Positions 1-15,300 are shown, numbered from the stretch's first letter. The stretch: 64,000 nt of DNA from Phoebastria nigripes (GCA_035582835.1 JAYKAV010002750.1:344940-408939), one strand, 5' to 3'. The notes: a model not told the origin generated them from the letters alone. Numbers and translations are program-made.

Positions 1-264
1 ACCATTACCTCAGGTCCAACTTTAACCTATTTGGAATTAAAAATCCCTGAAGCTCCAGAACTTTTTTCAGAACTGATGATTTGAAGAGAGCCAGAGTGTC
101 CAGTTGTAATAGGTTTATAGTGTACGCAGAGCTCATGCTTCCAGCTTAACTTCTATTTCGAAATGTGAAAGATAATTGAAGAAGAGTCATGGGTACAAAT
201 CAGTCTGGATATTACATTACCTCGTCTTCCTTCCAGAGCTCCAGCAGCGGTTTTCCAAATGCTG
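1..264 (-). other. TMEM192: TMEM192 3' UTR, partial
   Basis: Sequence downstream of the TAA stop in the transcript direction. I see no AATAAA or ATTAAA on the minus strand here, so the polyadenylation site is probably beyond the left edge. A GAG|GTAATG donor-like site at about 231 follows the stop codon and is not needed for the reading frame. Confidence 0.75.
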
Positions 265-388
265 TTAAGTTTTGATTTGCTGAGATGTTAGTGCCAATAG
301 TCTCTTGCTGAGCAGTGCATTGTGTCGCTGAAGATATTCTATTACATCTCCTTGCTTCTCAACTATCTCTTCTAAACTTGAATTTTCC
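265..388 (-). CDS. TMEM192: TMEM192 exon 6, coding part to stop (residues 232-272)
   Basis: The acceptor TTTCAAG precedes 388. The exon encodes [20 protein letters not shown], then [18 protein letters not shown], and a TAA stop at 267-265. The glutamate/leucine spacing suggests a coiled coil. The last residues differ from the human tail, which continues SSDLGCQPSRT. The cysteine near the human C-terminus, reported to form the interchain disulfide of the homodimer, is absent here. Confidence 0.95.
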
Positions 389-3300
389 CTTGAAATAACA
401 AAAGTGAATATGGGTTTCACTAAGTGACAGCAGCTTTCTAACATACAAAATGTCAGAGCTAATTAACAAATATTTAAACAAGTTGCTTACCTTTGTTGAT
501 CTCAACTAACTTTTGAGGGAGGAGGCAATTTACAACACCTTTATGTTTAACCTCCATTTTGCATGAGAAGGCAGGAAGAGAAAAGTTTGGCTAAACTTCA
601 TGCCATGTATAAGCAATCAAGTTACATATTTCCTGCTAGGCAGCTACAGAAAAGTTGTAGTAGTATGAGGGTTCTTACTGTTTAACAAACTTAAAGCCAG
701 TGAGCCAGACAACACGCTAGAATTGTACTAAGAAATCCATGGCACCTTTTTCAAATACATTAGGAAGCTTATTTTAAGCAGGCATAGTATTTTTAAACAG
801 CTTCTAATCCCCACAGCTGAATAAGACAGAAATTTCTTGATTAACCTGCAGTAGCATGTACTACATACAGTGATATTATCTGTCACAATACCATAACAGC
901 ATCAGCACCAAGTAGTTGTGCTATTTCAGATCTACCTCAGGTACAGCTAACCTCCCACTTCAAATATCTTCAGCTTTCAGACATCCTTCATTTTAACTAG
1001 GATAGTAACACTGCAACATTAAGTAAAGCCAAGTTAATTGAGAAGAATCTGTAAAAATACAGAATTTTGTCAAAACTTAATTAGGAACTTTTAAGAATAC
1101 AGCAAGAACAAGTAATATGCTGGAGCATATTCCAGTCTTCCCTTACGCATCATTTCTTCCTAGCTGACTTGGCAGTCTGCCCTCTCAGTATACGCGTGAG
1201 CATCATGGAGCTTAGAAAGTTGCTCCTCAGCCTTGCAGCATTTTGTGGAGGAACATTGCCCTTTTCATAGTTCTTAGAAAGTGCTGAGAAGGATAGCTAG
1301 AGTGGCAAAAAGCTTATGTCCAATTAAAAACCTACTGTAGTTAAGCTGGAAAAAAATAAAGAAAAGAGGTTTTGTAGACAGAAAGCTTGCAATCTTAACC
1401 AGTAATCTGCACTACCAACTTAAAGCACCAGAAGANGTCCTGATCAGTAGGTTAGGTTGTAGAGGTCATAATATTCAAAAAACATTCCTATAACCAGGGT
1501 CAACTGAAGGGCTAACAGGATTCACTTTTCAATAGACCTTAACTCTCAAGGGAAAGAGAGTCAGAGTTGTATAGAACTGAATTAAAATAACTGTTTTGCA
1601 ATCAGTTCTCACAGGAAGTTTGCACTCTTTAATCAAAAATAATCAGAGTCTTTTCCTCAGCTGGTCATTGTTGCAGACTCATTCCCTGGGCATTTGAGAA
1701 TTTCTCAGGGGAGAAGCTGAATGAGAAAGGAATGAGGTCCACCATGCATTCACCATGGTGTTCATATCAAGATGGAAGTCAGACATTGTATCAAAATTCA
1801 AGACAACTCTAAATCCTTCCTGTATCCTGGACATCTACTTCCAAGTTCCATAAAAGCATGTGCATGCTGCATTTGTGACATCAGGGGAAGTGCCGAAGTA
1901 TTAGTCATCTCTGCACTTCAACTTTTTACTAAGGCACACATACAGAAGCCAGTCATACTGTATTAGAATTCTAAATAAATTCTTATATGGACATCCATGT
2001 TAGTTTTGATGATTGGTTTTTGTTAAGTCATACCAGACTTATTTCAGCAACTGGAAGATGTTTAAGCAGTCAGAAGGTACACAAAGGACAAACAAGCAGT
2101 AAGTCTCAGTGCTTGTGAGGTTAATGTTGGATAGCTTCTCTGTCTTACTGAGACCTTCCTTACCTCTTAAGTGCCCCACCTGCCTTGAAAGTTCCTTCCC
2201 AAACTGGAAATATATTCCAAATTCCTTGCTAGAATCTCATGTCCAACCGCTGGCACAGAACAAAGCTGCAAAGTTTTCTTCTTCATCTACTGACTGCCTA
2301 CAATATATTTCCTTGCCTGAAACTGGTTGAAGAAGCTAGGCTTCTGTAGGCATACTTTAAGTAACAGTGTAAGATACCAGTATCTCTCCTCAAACGCCCA
2401 TATACAGTCAACTAACACAGATTAAGCACAGTTATTTATAGCACATTAAAGATTCATGCAGCCAGCCATAAATTGGTCAAATCATTTCTGTCCTCATGTT
2501 TGAGGATTTCTGTAAAATAACAAATTGCCATTACTACACAGAAAGTACAAGATTGTGCTATTTCTCATCTATGGATGTAAAATAGCAGCCTTAAGCATAT
2601 AGTTTCCTTCAAAACTATTATTCCCACCTCTGCTTTGGTTGACAGATTTGAGATTATATGTAAGTCTACAGAAAGGAATGCAATTACATTAGTCAGTGTT
2701 ACCTATATATCATGGCTGAACACAGCACAAGATTAATACAGAAAAATCTTACCTGAATCCAATTTCTGAGGTAATGTGACTAGGGTAGGCATACATCTTT
2801 TCTTCTTCAATTATGTCAGGTCTTGGCTTCGCACGATTGAAGTTGCTTATTTTCACTGCAACAAAGTTTTATAAATTAGTTGGAAAGCAACCAAAAAAAA
2901 AAAAAAGAAAAGCATTATCACCAGGCTCCAATGTAAAAACAAAAACATCTGTAACAGATGATTATAAGACTGCCTTAGGATAGGAGATGGAAAGATAATA
3001 AGGGAATCTGGGGAGTGGGGAAGAAGGAAAGAAAAAGCAGAATCTATCTCTGCTCATTTCTGGAATGGCTTTGATTGTAAGTTAGTGGTGGGGTTTGTTT
3101 GGCTTTTTTTTTGGGGGGTGGGGGTGTGTTTTTTTCCTCCCCCCCACCCTCAGCCCTGCTGCTTAAAAGACCACAGTGAAGTGAAGACCTGAATGGGGAA
3201 GCTTGCAGATGTTAAGCAGTATGTTCAAAGTTTAGTCTGTCACCTAAGACAGGGTGAAACCTTAGTTGCCTTTGAGAGGGTACTGAGATTCAGTTTCCAA

Positions 3301-6300
3301 ATTCAGGCCATGAATTAAGCAATATGCCATAAAAAAGTTGTAAGAAGTTTTGATACTAGTATCTAGGTCAGAACTTCTAATTTAAGCTCTTTGATAAATA
3401 CTATTTTAACTAGACTACCTGCAGTGAAGCAGCAGCTTGTCTGCCTGCTCTAAAACTAGGGCAGAGTTGCTACAGAAAGCCATTAAGTATTCAAACCCGA
3501 GTGGCTCTGATCAGCTTCACATTATGAACCTTGCAATGTTGGCTATCAAAACCAGAAATCATTCCTGGGCACCTGTGAATGAAGTTTAAGATTAAGTTTA
3601 ACAGATACAGAATGGGGATGGGTGGGGGTGGGAGAAGCTGTAGGCACCCTCTGCATTATTTCTGGAAGGAAGCTGAAAATATTTGAAGCCATTCAATGTC
3701 AGATCCTGATTAAAGGAATGTACTGAGAGATCTGGAGTATGCATTCCGGACTATAAAGTTAGGGCTGCTTGTGAAGCAATACATCTAATGCCACTAAAAA
3801 CATTACAGTCCAGCTCTGTGAGAAATCCACACTACTGCAGCAGAGAAAGACTGTCCTTACAAGTCAAATATGATGGGGTTTATTACAGGCCACCCCGCTA
3901 AAACAATGCTAAGACCCTCCAGAGGTTAACTACAAGTTAGGCTCAAAGGTTAGTTATTTCTATGATGGTATTCCTCCACAAATAAAAGCCACAAAGGAAT
4001 GGATGTAGAATTCCCAACATGCATTGTTCGTGGGAATGTTAGTCTTTTATTCAAGTGATATTAGAAGTATGTAAGAAAGTCATTAAATACATATTTAGTA
4101 AACTTTTTAAAGCTTGACTCCCTATCCTATCAATAACAAACTTACAATAGTAAGCTGACAATTAGAGCTGTCTATATCATCCTTCATTCCATGCACGTTT
4201 ACCTCACTTGAACATTTATGCATGTCAAGTCTCTTATAGGTCAATCACAGCAATTCCTTGTAGATTTCCGAATCCCTGCCTCTGCATCCTACAGCCATAT
4301 ACACTGGCAAATGGAGATTTTTTTAAGGTAGTAGTACTTCACAGGACGTTGTGCATCATACAATTCATAAAATAGCTCCCACAAGCAAGAAGAAATATCT
4401 AGAATTACAAACAGGTATTCCACGCCACCACTTTCATTTGTGAGGCAGTAATATTTAAATGAAAATAAGTCAGGTACATGAACCTTCTACATATAAGCAT
4501 TTATACTTCATTCTAGTAATTAAGAAATAATTACTCCACAGTGGAGAAACAGTGTATGAACCGGTGCTACCTTCCCTCCAAAATTTAGCAGTAATATTCT
4601 AACACAAGAAAGGGGTTGGTCGTGAGTTGCTAGTGTAAAGTGACCTTAATCTCCCCATTGTTGCTCAGCTACATTAGCTGATAGTATCTTAACAGTAAGT
4701 GGTATCTGCTAAGTGCTTGCCTTGGAGAGGGGCACTCCAACCCTGAGCAGAGGACTGCCCTTAAAATTATCCTACTAAAGAAGCTTCATGCTTCCAGTCA
4801 CATAGTCTGCTCTGTTTGAGAGAAAAAAAAAAAAAAACCTGAGTGTCACTATTACTACAGATTCTCAGGCTATTTTCTAAACTGGCCAAATACATTGTTT
4901 TGCTTCAGTAGAGCTTTAGTTTGATGCTTGAAATTTAAAAAACCACCACTACACACACGAGACAGACATGCAGGCAGTCTCTTGGCTTACCTCAACGTGT
5001 ATTGGGATGGAGAACAAGAAAACAAGTTACACTACCCCCTGGAAAAGGCAACCTAGGGTGATTGGAGGCCTTCCCCACCTTGAGGCAAGTGTTAAGTTAC
5101 ATAAAAATTAACCCTGGTTTTGTACACCAAGCTTTAGAGAATGAAGCTTAGACTGTTGTTTTGGGGCTGCTTAGGAAATAAGGTAGCTGTTGCCAGAAGA
5201 GACTGCCTTACTCCTTCCTAGCAATGCAGCTCTGTCCCTCCTTCACCTTGGTTCCAGGACTCACTAGACCCTTCTTCAAGCCTTCTTCAGCTGGAAAGCA
5301 AAACATTGCACCCCACAACTTCCTAGTATAAGCTGGTTAATGGATTTGGTGGGCAGAGGAACTGGCACAGTACAAACTAGGAAACAAGACCCTTTTGGGG
5401 ACAAATAAGCAGAAAAGTAGTTTGAGTCCAGGCTCAGACTTGCTACTATGAAGGTCAACTTTCTTGCAGTTGCTTATCCTATTCTGCCAGGGTAAGAGAC
5501 ACACAATGTAGTTCTTTGAGCTCCAGGAGGCCTCAGGGTAAGAAGTAACGTTTCACTGGAATTCCTGATGTTCTATTAAAGTTTTGTGATTTATCTCTTA
5601 TTTCCTGAGTTTCCCAGGAAAGTAAGTATGCATATGCAAAGAAGGGATGATCACCAGCATTCTTCAAATAGTTTCCTAGGACTGCCATGCTTGTGTTCCC
5701 TCATCATTGCCTTTATTCCTCCAGAGGACAGTTAGTCTACTTGAGCCATGCTGGTCCATTCAGGGGAAAGCCTGACAAGCCTACAGCATTCAGGCCTCTG
5801 CACAGTTGTAAGAGGACATAGTTTAGAGCTGGGACCTTATTTCTTGGTGCATTTTGACTTCAATGTTGTTGCAGGAGAGTCAAGAATAGATTTTATTTCC
5901 TAGATGACCAAGATACTTGGCAGTATTTCTCTGTGTGTCATTACGTTACTAAGAACATACCAAAGTCATCTTCTCCAAAAGAAAAGACATCCTAGATTAA
6001 TTACTAATTATGAAATCACAAAAGAAGTCAGATTAACACAAATACTGACCACCACAGAAATGGCTTTTACTTTAAGTTTTAAGCTTCATGCAGTCCTGAA
6101 GAAGGCATTTCCACAATCCTTCCTCCTGTTTGATTAGAGGTCAGGAGCAAACTATAAGTTTTGCCCATTGGTTTTGTTTTTTTTCCTCCCAGAGAAACCA
6201 GTACTACTGAGGCTACTTAGCTAAGGTGTCATCTCCTTGTTTGTAGCTGTAAATAATCAGAAAGCAGCATCTCAGATGCAGGAGTATAAACTATCTAACT

Positions 6301-9300
6301 CAAGAGCAGGAACTTCATGTCATTTAAACAGACATGGACTTCACAGTAAAAATATCTAGTTTTCTTCGGACAACAAAAATAATTGCATTTTTAGCGTCTT
6401 GTCCCTTTTCAGTGTTTTGTTCCCCCCTGCCCCCCCCCCAACCCAGTTATTTTCATTTGAGTTAATGCAAGCCATAAACCCAAGTAGTTTTTAAGATGAG
6501 ATTAGAGAAAACTATTTGGTTCAGGCATTTATTAATCAACATTTTAGATACTCCTACAATAGTTTAATGGAAGGAGGTTTATCAAGTCTTGATAAATTAC
6601 ACCGAAAAGCAGATAACCTTACAAGCCAACAGTGACAGTACAAAGCAAGGCCTCACAGTTTTATGATGCAGTATCTTATTTTAGTATTAGCACAGATTCC
6701 AAAAGCCACTTTTTTTTTTTTTACCATTCATTAGAGGGAATCTTCCATTTTAGTAACAAAGAGGAACTGAAGCTTTTAGGGTGGGACCAGGGAAAGAGGA
6801 AGAGTCTGGAGAGTAAGGCACATCACACTATCAACTATGCAAGTCCCACATGTAAATCCCAGCAGCAGTTCTGATAAAGCCAGCTAGCTCTTACTGCTTC
6901 ACAGCTCGTGGTGCACATGTTTGAGAACACACTGCTAAACAGACAAGCCTGTTCACAGGACACTTTTGCAACAACTATGCATTTATTGCCACTTCACTGG
7001 ATCAACAGCTTTGAGGTAGCATGGAGCTTTCATTTAGCAGCACTTGGAGACCAAATCAAGCCTGACAACCTTCCCATTTATTTTGGAATTGCTTTAGTTC
7101 TCCTTCTACAAGCACAGAATCATTCTGTATTTATAGTTGCAGTTAAATGTCTTGGGGTACACCAAGTGAGCTACTGTGAGGGCAAACAAAACAGTTGAGT
7201 AGCAGCTATAGCAAGTCTCACTCAAGAAGGCAAAAATTGCCTCTCTCACCTGTGTAAATCACTAGGCATATCAGGGAGCTTATCAGCTCCAGGCCCAGGA
7301 CTCCCAGGATAAGGTACAGGTACGCTTTACTGCGATCAGGAAAGGAGTGCTGCATGGACAGAATCAAAAGCAGGGCTGCATTACCTAGAAAACAAGTGTT
7401 ATATTTTACAGGTGTAACAATTTCATTAGCTGTTGAGAATAACTCAGTACTTTCTCATCCCCAGTATCTGCATTAGGCTGCAACACTTCAGTAATGCTTT
7501 TCCATTTCATACCATACTTGCCTGTTTGGCTAATTTCCTTAACACAGGTGATGCAAGCTTACAACTGCTAGCAGCAAAATGAGGTTTCATTTCAGCATTT
7601 GACTGTAGTGGTAGAGAATTATGAGTTTTCTTATAGATTTTTCCAACTTAAACAAGAGTGGAAGAAACGCACTAGAAATACCTAATATACACTTGTGGGC
7701 TTAAGCAGTTTCTAGCCTTGTTGCTGCTATCCATCCCCAAAACTGCTTGGAGACTATTAATTTCTTTCCATTCCCGAGAGATCACATCAACATGAGAGAG
7801 TCAATTCAAAGTGCGAGGGCGTTTTCCTTCAAGTGGTGGATTTGTGTGTATTTAAATGAGGCTAACAGAGCAAAAAACCTAAATGCCTTCATTTCACAGG
7901 GAGATACTCACATAGGCTTCTAGTTGCCTGGCTATTATTTTAATACTTGCAAGTTACTGAAACCTTAACTGAAATAAGCACAATTAGTCAAGGAGAGCAA
8001 GTGTTGAATTACAGACCCAACAAGCATTCTTAATTCTTTACACACCCTCTTCTCCTCTGATACAGAGTGTGAAGTGTTCTTTTCTTTCCTGTAGAAATGC
8101 TATAAACCGTGTCTGGATAAAGCACTAAGTGTATTATGACCATTAATGTAGCTAGGGGACTGTACAGTTATCTTTCATACTGCATTAGGCAACTGAACTG
8201 TCAAGATGGAAGTGGCATCAGCAGTGATTAGCATGGCAGAGAGAGTTTGCAGTAATGAAGCTAACCACCTTCTGAACTACCGATTATTTACATCAAGAGT
8301 CCACAACTGATTGAACCTGAATGTTTACACATGCCCAGAGTTTCTCTGGTAGGGGAGAAGTGGGCTTCATCTAAGACTGAAGACAGGGCTAAGTATTCCA
8401 GATTACATTGCAATAGGTAGAAACAGTCCTTTTACTCTTTTGAAACATCCTTAAGCCTGCTGTAGCCGGATTTTGTCACTACACTCCAAACACATCTTTA
8501 TCTTCAGAGCTCTATCTAGTGGCCAGAGCCTGAAGTTTTGCACATTCAACAAGTTGACTAGCTCTTTTAGTGACTGGGTGGAAAGAAAGCTAGGGTTTTT
8601 ATACAAAGCAGGACCATCTGACTTATAAATTCTGCTGAAAAATATTCTACTCTAGTTGTTCAGAAGATTTACAGAAGGGAGGTGGGATTGTAAGAGGCAA
8701 AAATACTGTAAGCGCCTCCACTGTTCCCTTTTCCCCTGCTATTTCTGTGTGAAAAATCTCCCCAGGTAGATGGATTTTAGATTTGTTGAAGTAGTTTGTC
8801 AGAAAAGCTACACCAGCTAATTGTACCAACACTTCTTTCAGCTTCACTGGCCAGTGATGCAACTTAGAATATATAGAGTTAAACCACTCTTTGTCCATAG
8901 AAGTAGAAAAAGGCAATCAGAAGTAGAGCTGAATGTTACATATAGCCCCCCCGGTAGATTAGAAAATTGCTTATTTTACTGATTTCAGACAGCTGTTGAG
9001 CAACAGGCAATTCATCTGTTTCTACTTGAATTGCTGAGCTTGAAAAGAGGAGTAGCACACTTCTTGGAAGGACTAGCAGTCTTGCCACATATCCAACTAG
9101 ACAAATGAGTATGCAAATCGAGATCACTAGCAGTCAAACACAGACCTTGCTGGCTGAACATTTTATGGCTGAAGACTAGATGCGAATAACTAGATGTCTT
9201 ACTCAACGTCATGATTGTGGCCATTTTTCCACTACAAAGTTCTTTACAACATGCATCTGGCAGGCCAGAAAGGTCAGTCAGGAGGTCCATCTGACTAAAA

Positions 9301-12300
9301 TAAATAACATTTATAAATGCTCAGACACATTTTTAAAAGTTTGTAGTATATAATATACATTTATATATAAACTGTTCAGTATTTTATGTGTCATAGTTTA
9401 AAGCTTTAGAAGAAAAAATAGGAAAACAAGTTCACCTGTGGAGTGTATTAGCAGTGGAAGCCTTTTTAGATGTCTTGTTGAGCGGTATATTGAGAAGTAA
9501 CCTCTGCTTCTGACTTTAGTGTGGTGGTGCTGGATATATCGTTCAAAAAAAACATGCAGAATCCACAGAATTACTTTTGCAATGATTATGACAGTCTGCA
9601 CTTTAAATGGGTGAGTATAGTTTCCAGGGCACTTATCCTGATTTGGATTGGGGTAAGAACAAAACATAGCTGCTAAAAATGCTAGAACAACAAAAGCAAC
9701 CTGAAAGAGAAAGGAAGAGAGGAAAACTCTTAAAGTCAACATTTAACTATAAAAAAAAAAAAAAGACAGGCTTATGTAATTTACTCATTATGCATTACTT
9801 AATTGATCTTTTAGAGTTGAGATAAAACATTAGACGCTTACTACAACCACTACATGTCATTCTGGGAATGTACTGATGACTGAAATTGCTAAGTAGTAAG
9901 ATTGTCTTCCAGGAGGGTGACCAGTCTCCAGCTGAACAGAGCTGAGTATCACCACTCCTCCCAGAATTTCCTCTAAATCAATTTCACTGTTCTCCGAGTC
10001 TCCCCCTCCTAGTGAATTTATCTTATTTCTGGACCCTCTTTACTATGTCTTTTTACTTTAAGGGGAACTTGATTTATACTCCTTCAAAACAAAAAGTCAC
10101 GTCTTTTTAGACTGACTCAATACACTTGTTACTGCTCTGCAGGACAGCCTCATATCTTACTGGTACAGTCTATGCTTCTTTAAATTGCCATTTCATAAGT
10201 GAAAAATCAACCCTTTACCATATCCATTAAAAATAATCTCCAGGTTACGACATTAGAAAAAAGTGAAACATCATCATAGTAACTTACAAATTATTAACAC
10301 TGGGTAGGCATCTTTGCCAGTCAGTAATCATTCTTTAGTATATTTACAATCAGATTTTTTCATTTTCCTCAGAATTTATGTCAGAATGACCAGACTATAA
10401 TCAGTCAGATTGTATATACACTTGTCATTTCAGATTAGTGCCATTATGCTGTAACTTTTCCTGTCTTCTAGACTTTTCTCCAAATTTTCATCAGCAGCAG
10501 TGAGCATCAGCAATCTTTTGGTGAGCTAGAATGCAGAGTCTCAGTGCACATTATCTGCGGTATATGTATACATACAGGGCTTTTTTTAACCTTTATAGAA
10601 TGTTTCTGTCATAGAAAATACTCTCTCTACTCTTTTCATTCAGTGAACAAGAAAATATGGTACTTTCTCATCCTGGTTCGTTCTACAGAATAGGAACATT
10701 TTAAAACGGAACTGAAAACAAAAACAACTCGCACCAATACAGAAGTAAATTGAGAGCTTCTATGTACAACAAAAAATCAATTTGCCTCAAATTTGCAAAA
10801 GTCTAACACCTCTAATATACCTAGCTTAAAAAAGCATCCAATGTTCTGCATCTCATAACTGATAGAAACACATCAGAACCGAAGATGGAGGAAAGTGTCC
10901 GATTTTCATTTGCTAGCTTGGATATCCACAGAATTAAGTATGGAAACAAAGAGCCCACCACCCCCTTCCCACTCCCTTAAACTTATTTTTCATATTTTTG
11001 TCATTTCTCAAAGCAACTCTCTTCAGAATTTAACCTTTCAGAACCACTTAGTTACCCTTGATATGAACTGCCCTTAGCTTGCTCTGGTTGTAAATAGAGT
11101 TAGGTAATTGGAGGGAGGAAGAAGGGGGAATAACTTTCACACAATCATGAATACCCAAGAAAGACACTATAGAAGACAGACAGGGTAGAAGGTGGGAGGA
11201 AAAGAAAAAAAAAAGTGTGTGTTCTATATTATCCATAAGACCATTACTTCAAATGCAAATTAAATCCCAAACTATCTTGAGATGGGTTAAGTAGCTAGAT
11301 TAAGAAGTGAAGTAAGAGGAAGGATTATCAACAAAACATTCCTTTAATCTCTTATTTTACCACATCCTTTTCTTACAAAGCTAAGAATAATCCAGCTAAC
11401 CCATATTTTTTTTGGTACATTTACTGTTTGGTTTGCCATTTTAAAACAGTAACACATCTAGTTCTACTCCCTCCAGGTGTTAGGAATGTATTTCAGTACA
11501 GGAAATGGCTATATTAAACTGATATGAGCAGGAATGGCCTATCATTGCAGCTCTACTAATCTACTACAGCAGTGTATACAAGAGGAAACAGGTAGCTGGC
11601 ATTAAGGGTGGCATTTATTAAAGATGTTTTGCTTACATTTTAGGGTAGTCCAACAACAGGTGCTTCACCCCAGTACAGGGGATTTTTATATACAAAAAGT
11701 TATTCTTGGAGTAGTATTTAAGTTCAGTTTTGTGCATGGGCATACACAGAGGGGATTAAGGAAAGACAGGGTTAGCAAAGAAGTTATTTCTAGCCTGTAC
11801 ACTTTACACTGCTCTCCAGAATCTCCTGACAGGAGCCAGAAGCCTGCAGAAAAGCAAGGCTTGGCAAAAGGAAAGCCACTCAAAAACCCAGCCCCGCCAC
11901 ACTCCAGCATATCCTACCCACACACTCCAGAATTGTATGTAACTAGGCAGCTGCACTAAAGCAGCTGTTTGCTGCCTAACCCCATTTCTTGGCACAGGAG
12001 GGTGGAGAAGAAATACTCCAAGTTAAACACAAATTACTTTAGAGATGCATTACAACTCTACCACATAATACTATGATGGCTTAACTTCTCCAGGATACTT
12101 GCCCCTTTGGCAGACTGTGCATCAGAAGCTAACCTGGTGTCTCCACGTTCCACAAGGTTTGTGCACATTTGCAGAAGCAGAGGGGAAGGAAATCCAATAA
12201 GCTTGTTTTCCCCATCCATCTTTTCAGCAAGAGAGACAGCACCATTTCATGTGGCAATTATAATGCTGTATTTCACCAACAGAAAAGGATACTTCTCCAT

Positions 12301-15300
12301 TTTGCTCCAAGGACCAACCAGCCAATGCAGCAGGTTCAGCAATAGCAGCAAGACTTTACCTGGAAAAGTGTGTGTTGACAGAGGCCTCAGCAGTTTTCTC
12401 TCTCTTCACCTCCCCATACTTCTCTCCATTTGCAGGAGAGGGAAAGTGATGGGGACAGAAGAGGCACCAGCTTCCTAGGATCTGAGTGACTGACATTTGG
12501 TTACATCAGTTATGCTAGTAGATAGCAAGGCCCCAGGGCTAGGTGGAAAAACATTTACTGCTCTACTACCAACGAGAGCATCTACCTTCGTAATGCAGAC
12601 TTCAAGTGCCATCCTAATGGGATGGCACAGTGTTGTTCTGGTAGTAGAAGGGAATAAGGCTGGATATGCAGTTTCCATTGGGAATTTTGGTAGTTTATTC
12701 AGCAAAACAGCAGAAGTCTTTCCTAAGTCTACCTGACAGACAGAGGGACATTTCTTGATATTACTAAGAGGCCCACAAAACATTTACTTCTAAAATTAGA
12801 AGGCCAGGGCATATTGTTTGAACAGCTGTATGCAGCTGCCCAAAGAGAGACCTTTAGAGGTTGGCATGTGCTTTTAAAGTTCTGGCAGAGTATGTTTTGC
12901 AGAGCACTGGGCACAGCATTTTTTGTTAGAGATCAAATGAAGCTCTAGAATAGCCAGCAACACATACATACATGTCTTGTGCACTCTCTGGCTTTATAGA
13001 CATACTATCTTCAGGTCAGTGTTAGTGGCATTATAGAATCATAGGAACATTTAGGTTGGAAGAGACCCTTAAGATCGAGTCCAGCCATTTACCTAACACT
13101 ACCAAGTCCACCACTAAATCATGTCCCTACACACCATGCAAGTACCATTTCAGTTAGATCTTAGGATCAGAGCTCTTCACCCTTCCTTCTTCATGTTTGG
13201 TTTCCACATACTCACAAGCAACAATAAGCCTCTTCAGCTTATCAAGGATAAACTCACTACTAGGCAGGAGCCTCTCTACTTCTGTCTACCAGCCTCAAAA
13301 AGGCCTTCATACTGCTAGGTACAAGATCTGTCCTTTACCTCTGCTTTTCACCCTTAATCCCCAGAAGTCAGTCAGAGGAGGAAGTAACATTTGGATTCCT
13401 TTATCTCTCCATCCACTACCATGCAAAACCCCTGGAGCAAGTCCAACTTCACTTGTTTAGCTACTGCAAAAAATACTTTTAAGTCTTCCCTGTGAAATTA
13501 AGTTCAACCTCCAGAAGGCATGGCATCAACTTAGCCCTCTATAACTAGTCTAAGAACTTCTACAGCAGTAATATTATTTTAAAAGTACATTTCCAACAGC
13601 ATAGAAGAACTACTGCTTAAAAGGCTTTTCTTCCCAACAAGATGTGTCACAGCATATTAGCACCAACAAACAATCAGAATGAGAACTCAGCAAGTATCAT
13701 GTAGCATATACACTATCAAAATTCATTGGCGAGCAAGACTTCACTGGTTTGGAAGAACAGTGCACGCAAGTCTCAGGAGAATTCTGTCATGTGACCCATA
13801 AGAATTCAGAATAGAGACAGCAAATTTTCATAAGGAAATCATGCTTCTTAAACTTACATGTATTAGCAACAGAAAATTGGCAAGGAGAACTGCTGGGATA
13901 GCATGAAATCTTGGCCTCAGTTGGGAATGCAATGTATGAGACGAAATAAGCGGTGCATCCAGTAGAGGATCATCTTCCAAACTCTGTGTTATTTCCAAGG
14001 AACCCTGGAACAGAAGGGGAGGGCAAAGAATAATAACAGGTGAGCTCTAAAAGTAAAGCACAAAGTTTTAGCAATTTCCTGTTAGTGAATCAAGCTTTGG
14101 GGGAAAAAGCTAGGTTAGTATCTTGAGACAAGCTTTTAAATTCTAGGTAAACTCTCATCACATCTTCACGTAAGAACTCAGTCCCTGATGAATCTGACAC
14201 TAATTGACCTCCCAGCATCACACTGGGTCTTCAGGAACTTTCATCTTTAAAATGTATTACAAGTATTTGAGCATCACTCCTGAGAGAGGCCAGAAGTATT
14301 AGTATGTCTACATGAAAAGGTGGAAAAAGTGACAATTAAAGTCTCTCATATACTTTATACAGGTACTGCAAAAATCCTTGTTATTCCTACTTCTGTCCAG
14401 CTACGGTTAGAGGCAATAACAAAGACAACTGCAGTGTACAGTAACAGTTTCAAGTGATTCAGCCGCTGACACTACTGACATGTCAAAACGCCTGCAGCAG
14501 TAGTTCAAACTGAACCCAGGCAAGAAAGAAGCAGCAGTTCACAGAAGGAAGAAGATGCTACCAAGTGCTGGGCAAGACATTCTCTGCTTTCACTAGGGAG
14601 CATGCAGCCCTTACTTGTCATGTTGGCACCAAGTACTGGGGCTTTGACTTCACATTCAGCTCAGATGTTTTGGCTATGTAAGTTTCCAGAAGTATTTATT
14701 TATTTATTAAGTAAAAGGTAAAACTAAGTATGGGTGGAGGGAAAAACCTTTCCTTGTGGACAAGGAACTTGCCCCAGTGCTATGCATTTCTGCTCCTTCC
14801 AGGCCAGGACACAGTCATTCAATACATCTTAAGCTGAATGTACACAGCCACTATGAATGCTCAAGCTGCTCAAGTTTCCCTCTTAGCATCCTGTTATGTC
14901 CCATGCTATGACTTGCTTTCTACAAAAGAGAAAGAAACTCAAGATTCCCAATCAAGTTTTGACTGCTCTTCTCCCGAGTGATACCAACCACAGCCCAGAA
15001 CAAGAAGACAAGGGCAGACTCCATCCCACTCCAGATTCTGACTATTCAGAGAGACATGCCAGGGTTCACTGGGATATTTACTGTTTTTAAACTGAGGCCT
15101 TCTCCTTGCCATGACAGAAAGCAGCACAAGCCTCAGGACAAATGAGGCATGTCATTCTTCTACACACTAGCACAAGAAGAGAGAGAGAGAGAATGAAGTT
15201 TTTGGATTAGACCTAGGTTTATACTTCATGTTAACCAGGACAATGTAGATTGACTCCCCAGTGTTATTTCACCTACAGACAGCTGCCTACAGCAAAGGAA

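Noticed and set aside
12475..12783. Overlapping open frames on both strands in TMEM192 intron 2
   Set aside because: No recognisable domain or homologue, no compatible splice sites and opposite strands open at once; probably chance.
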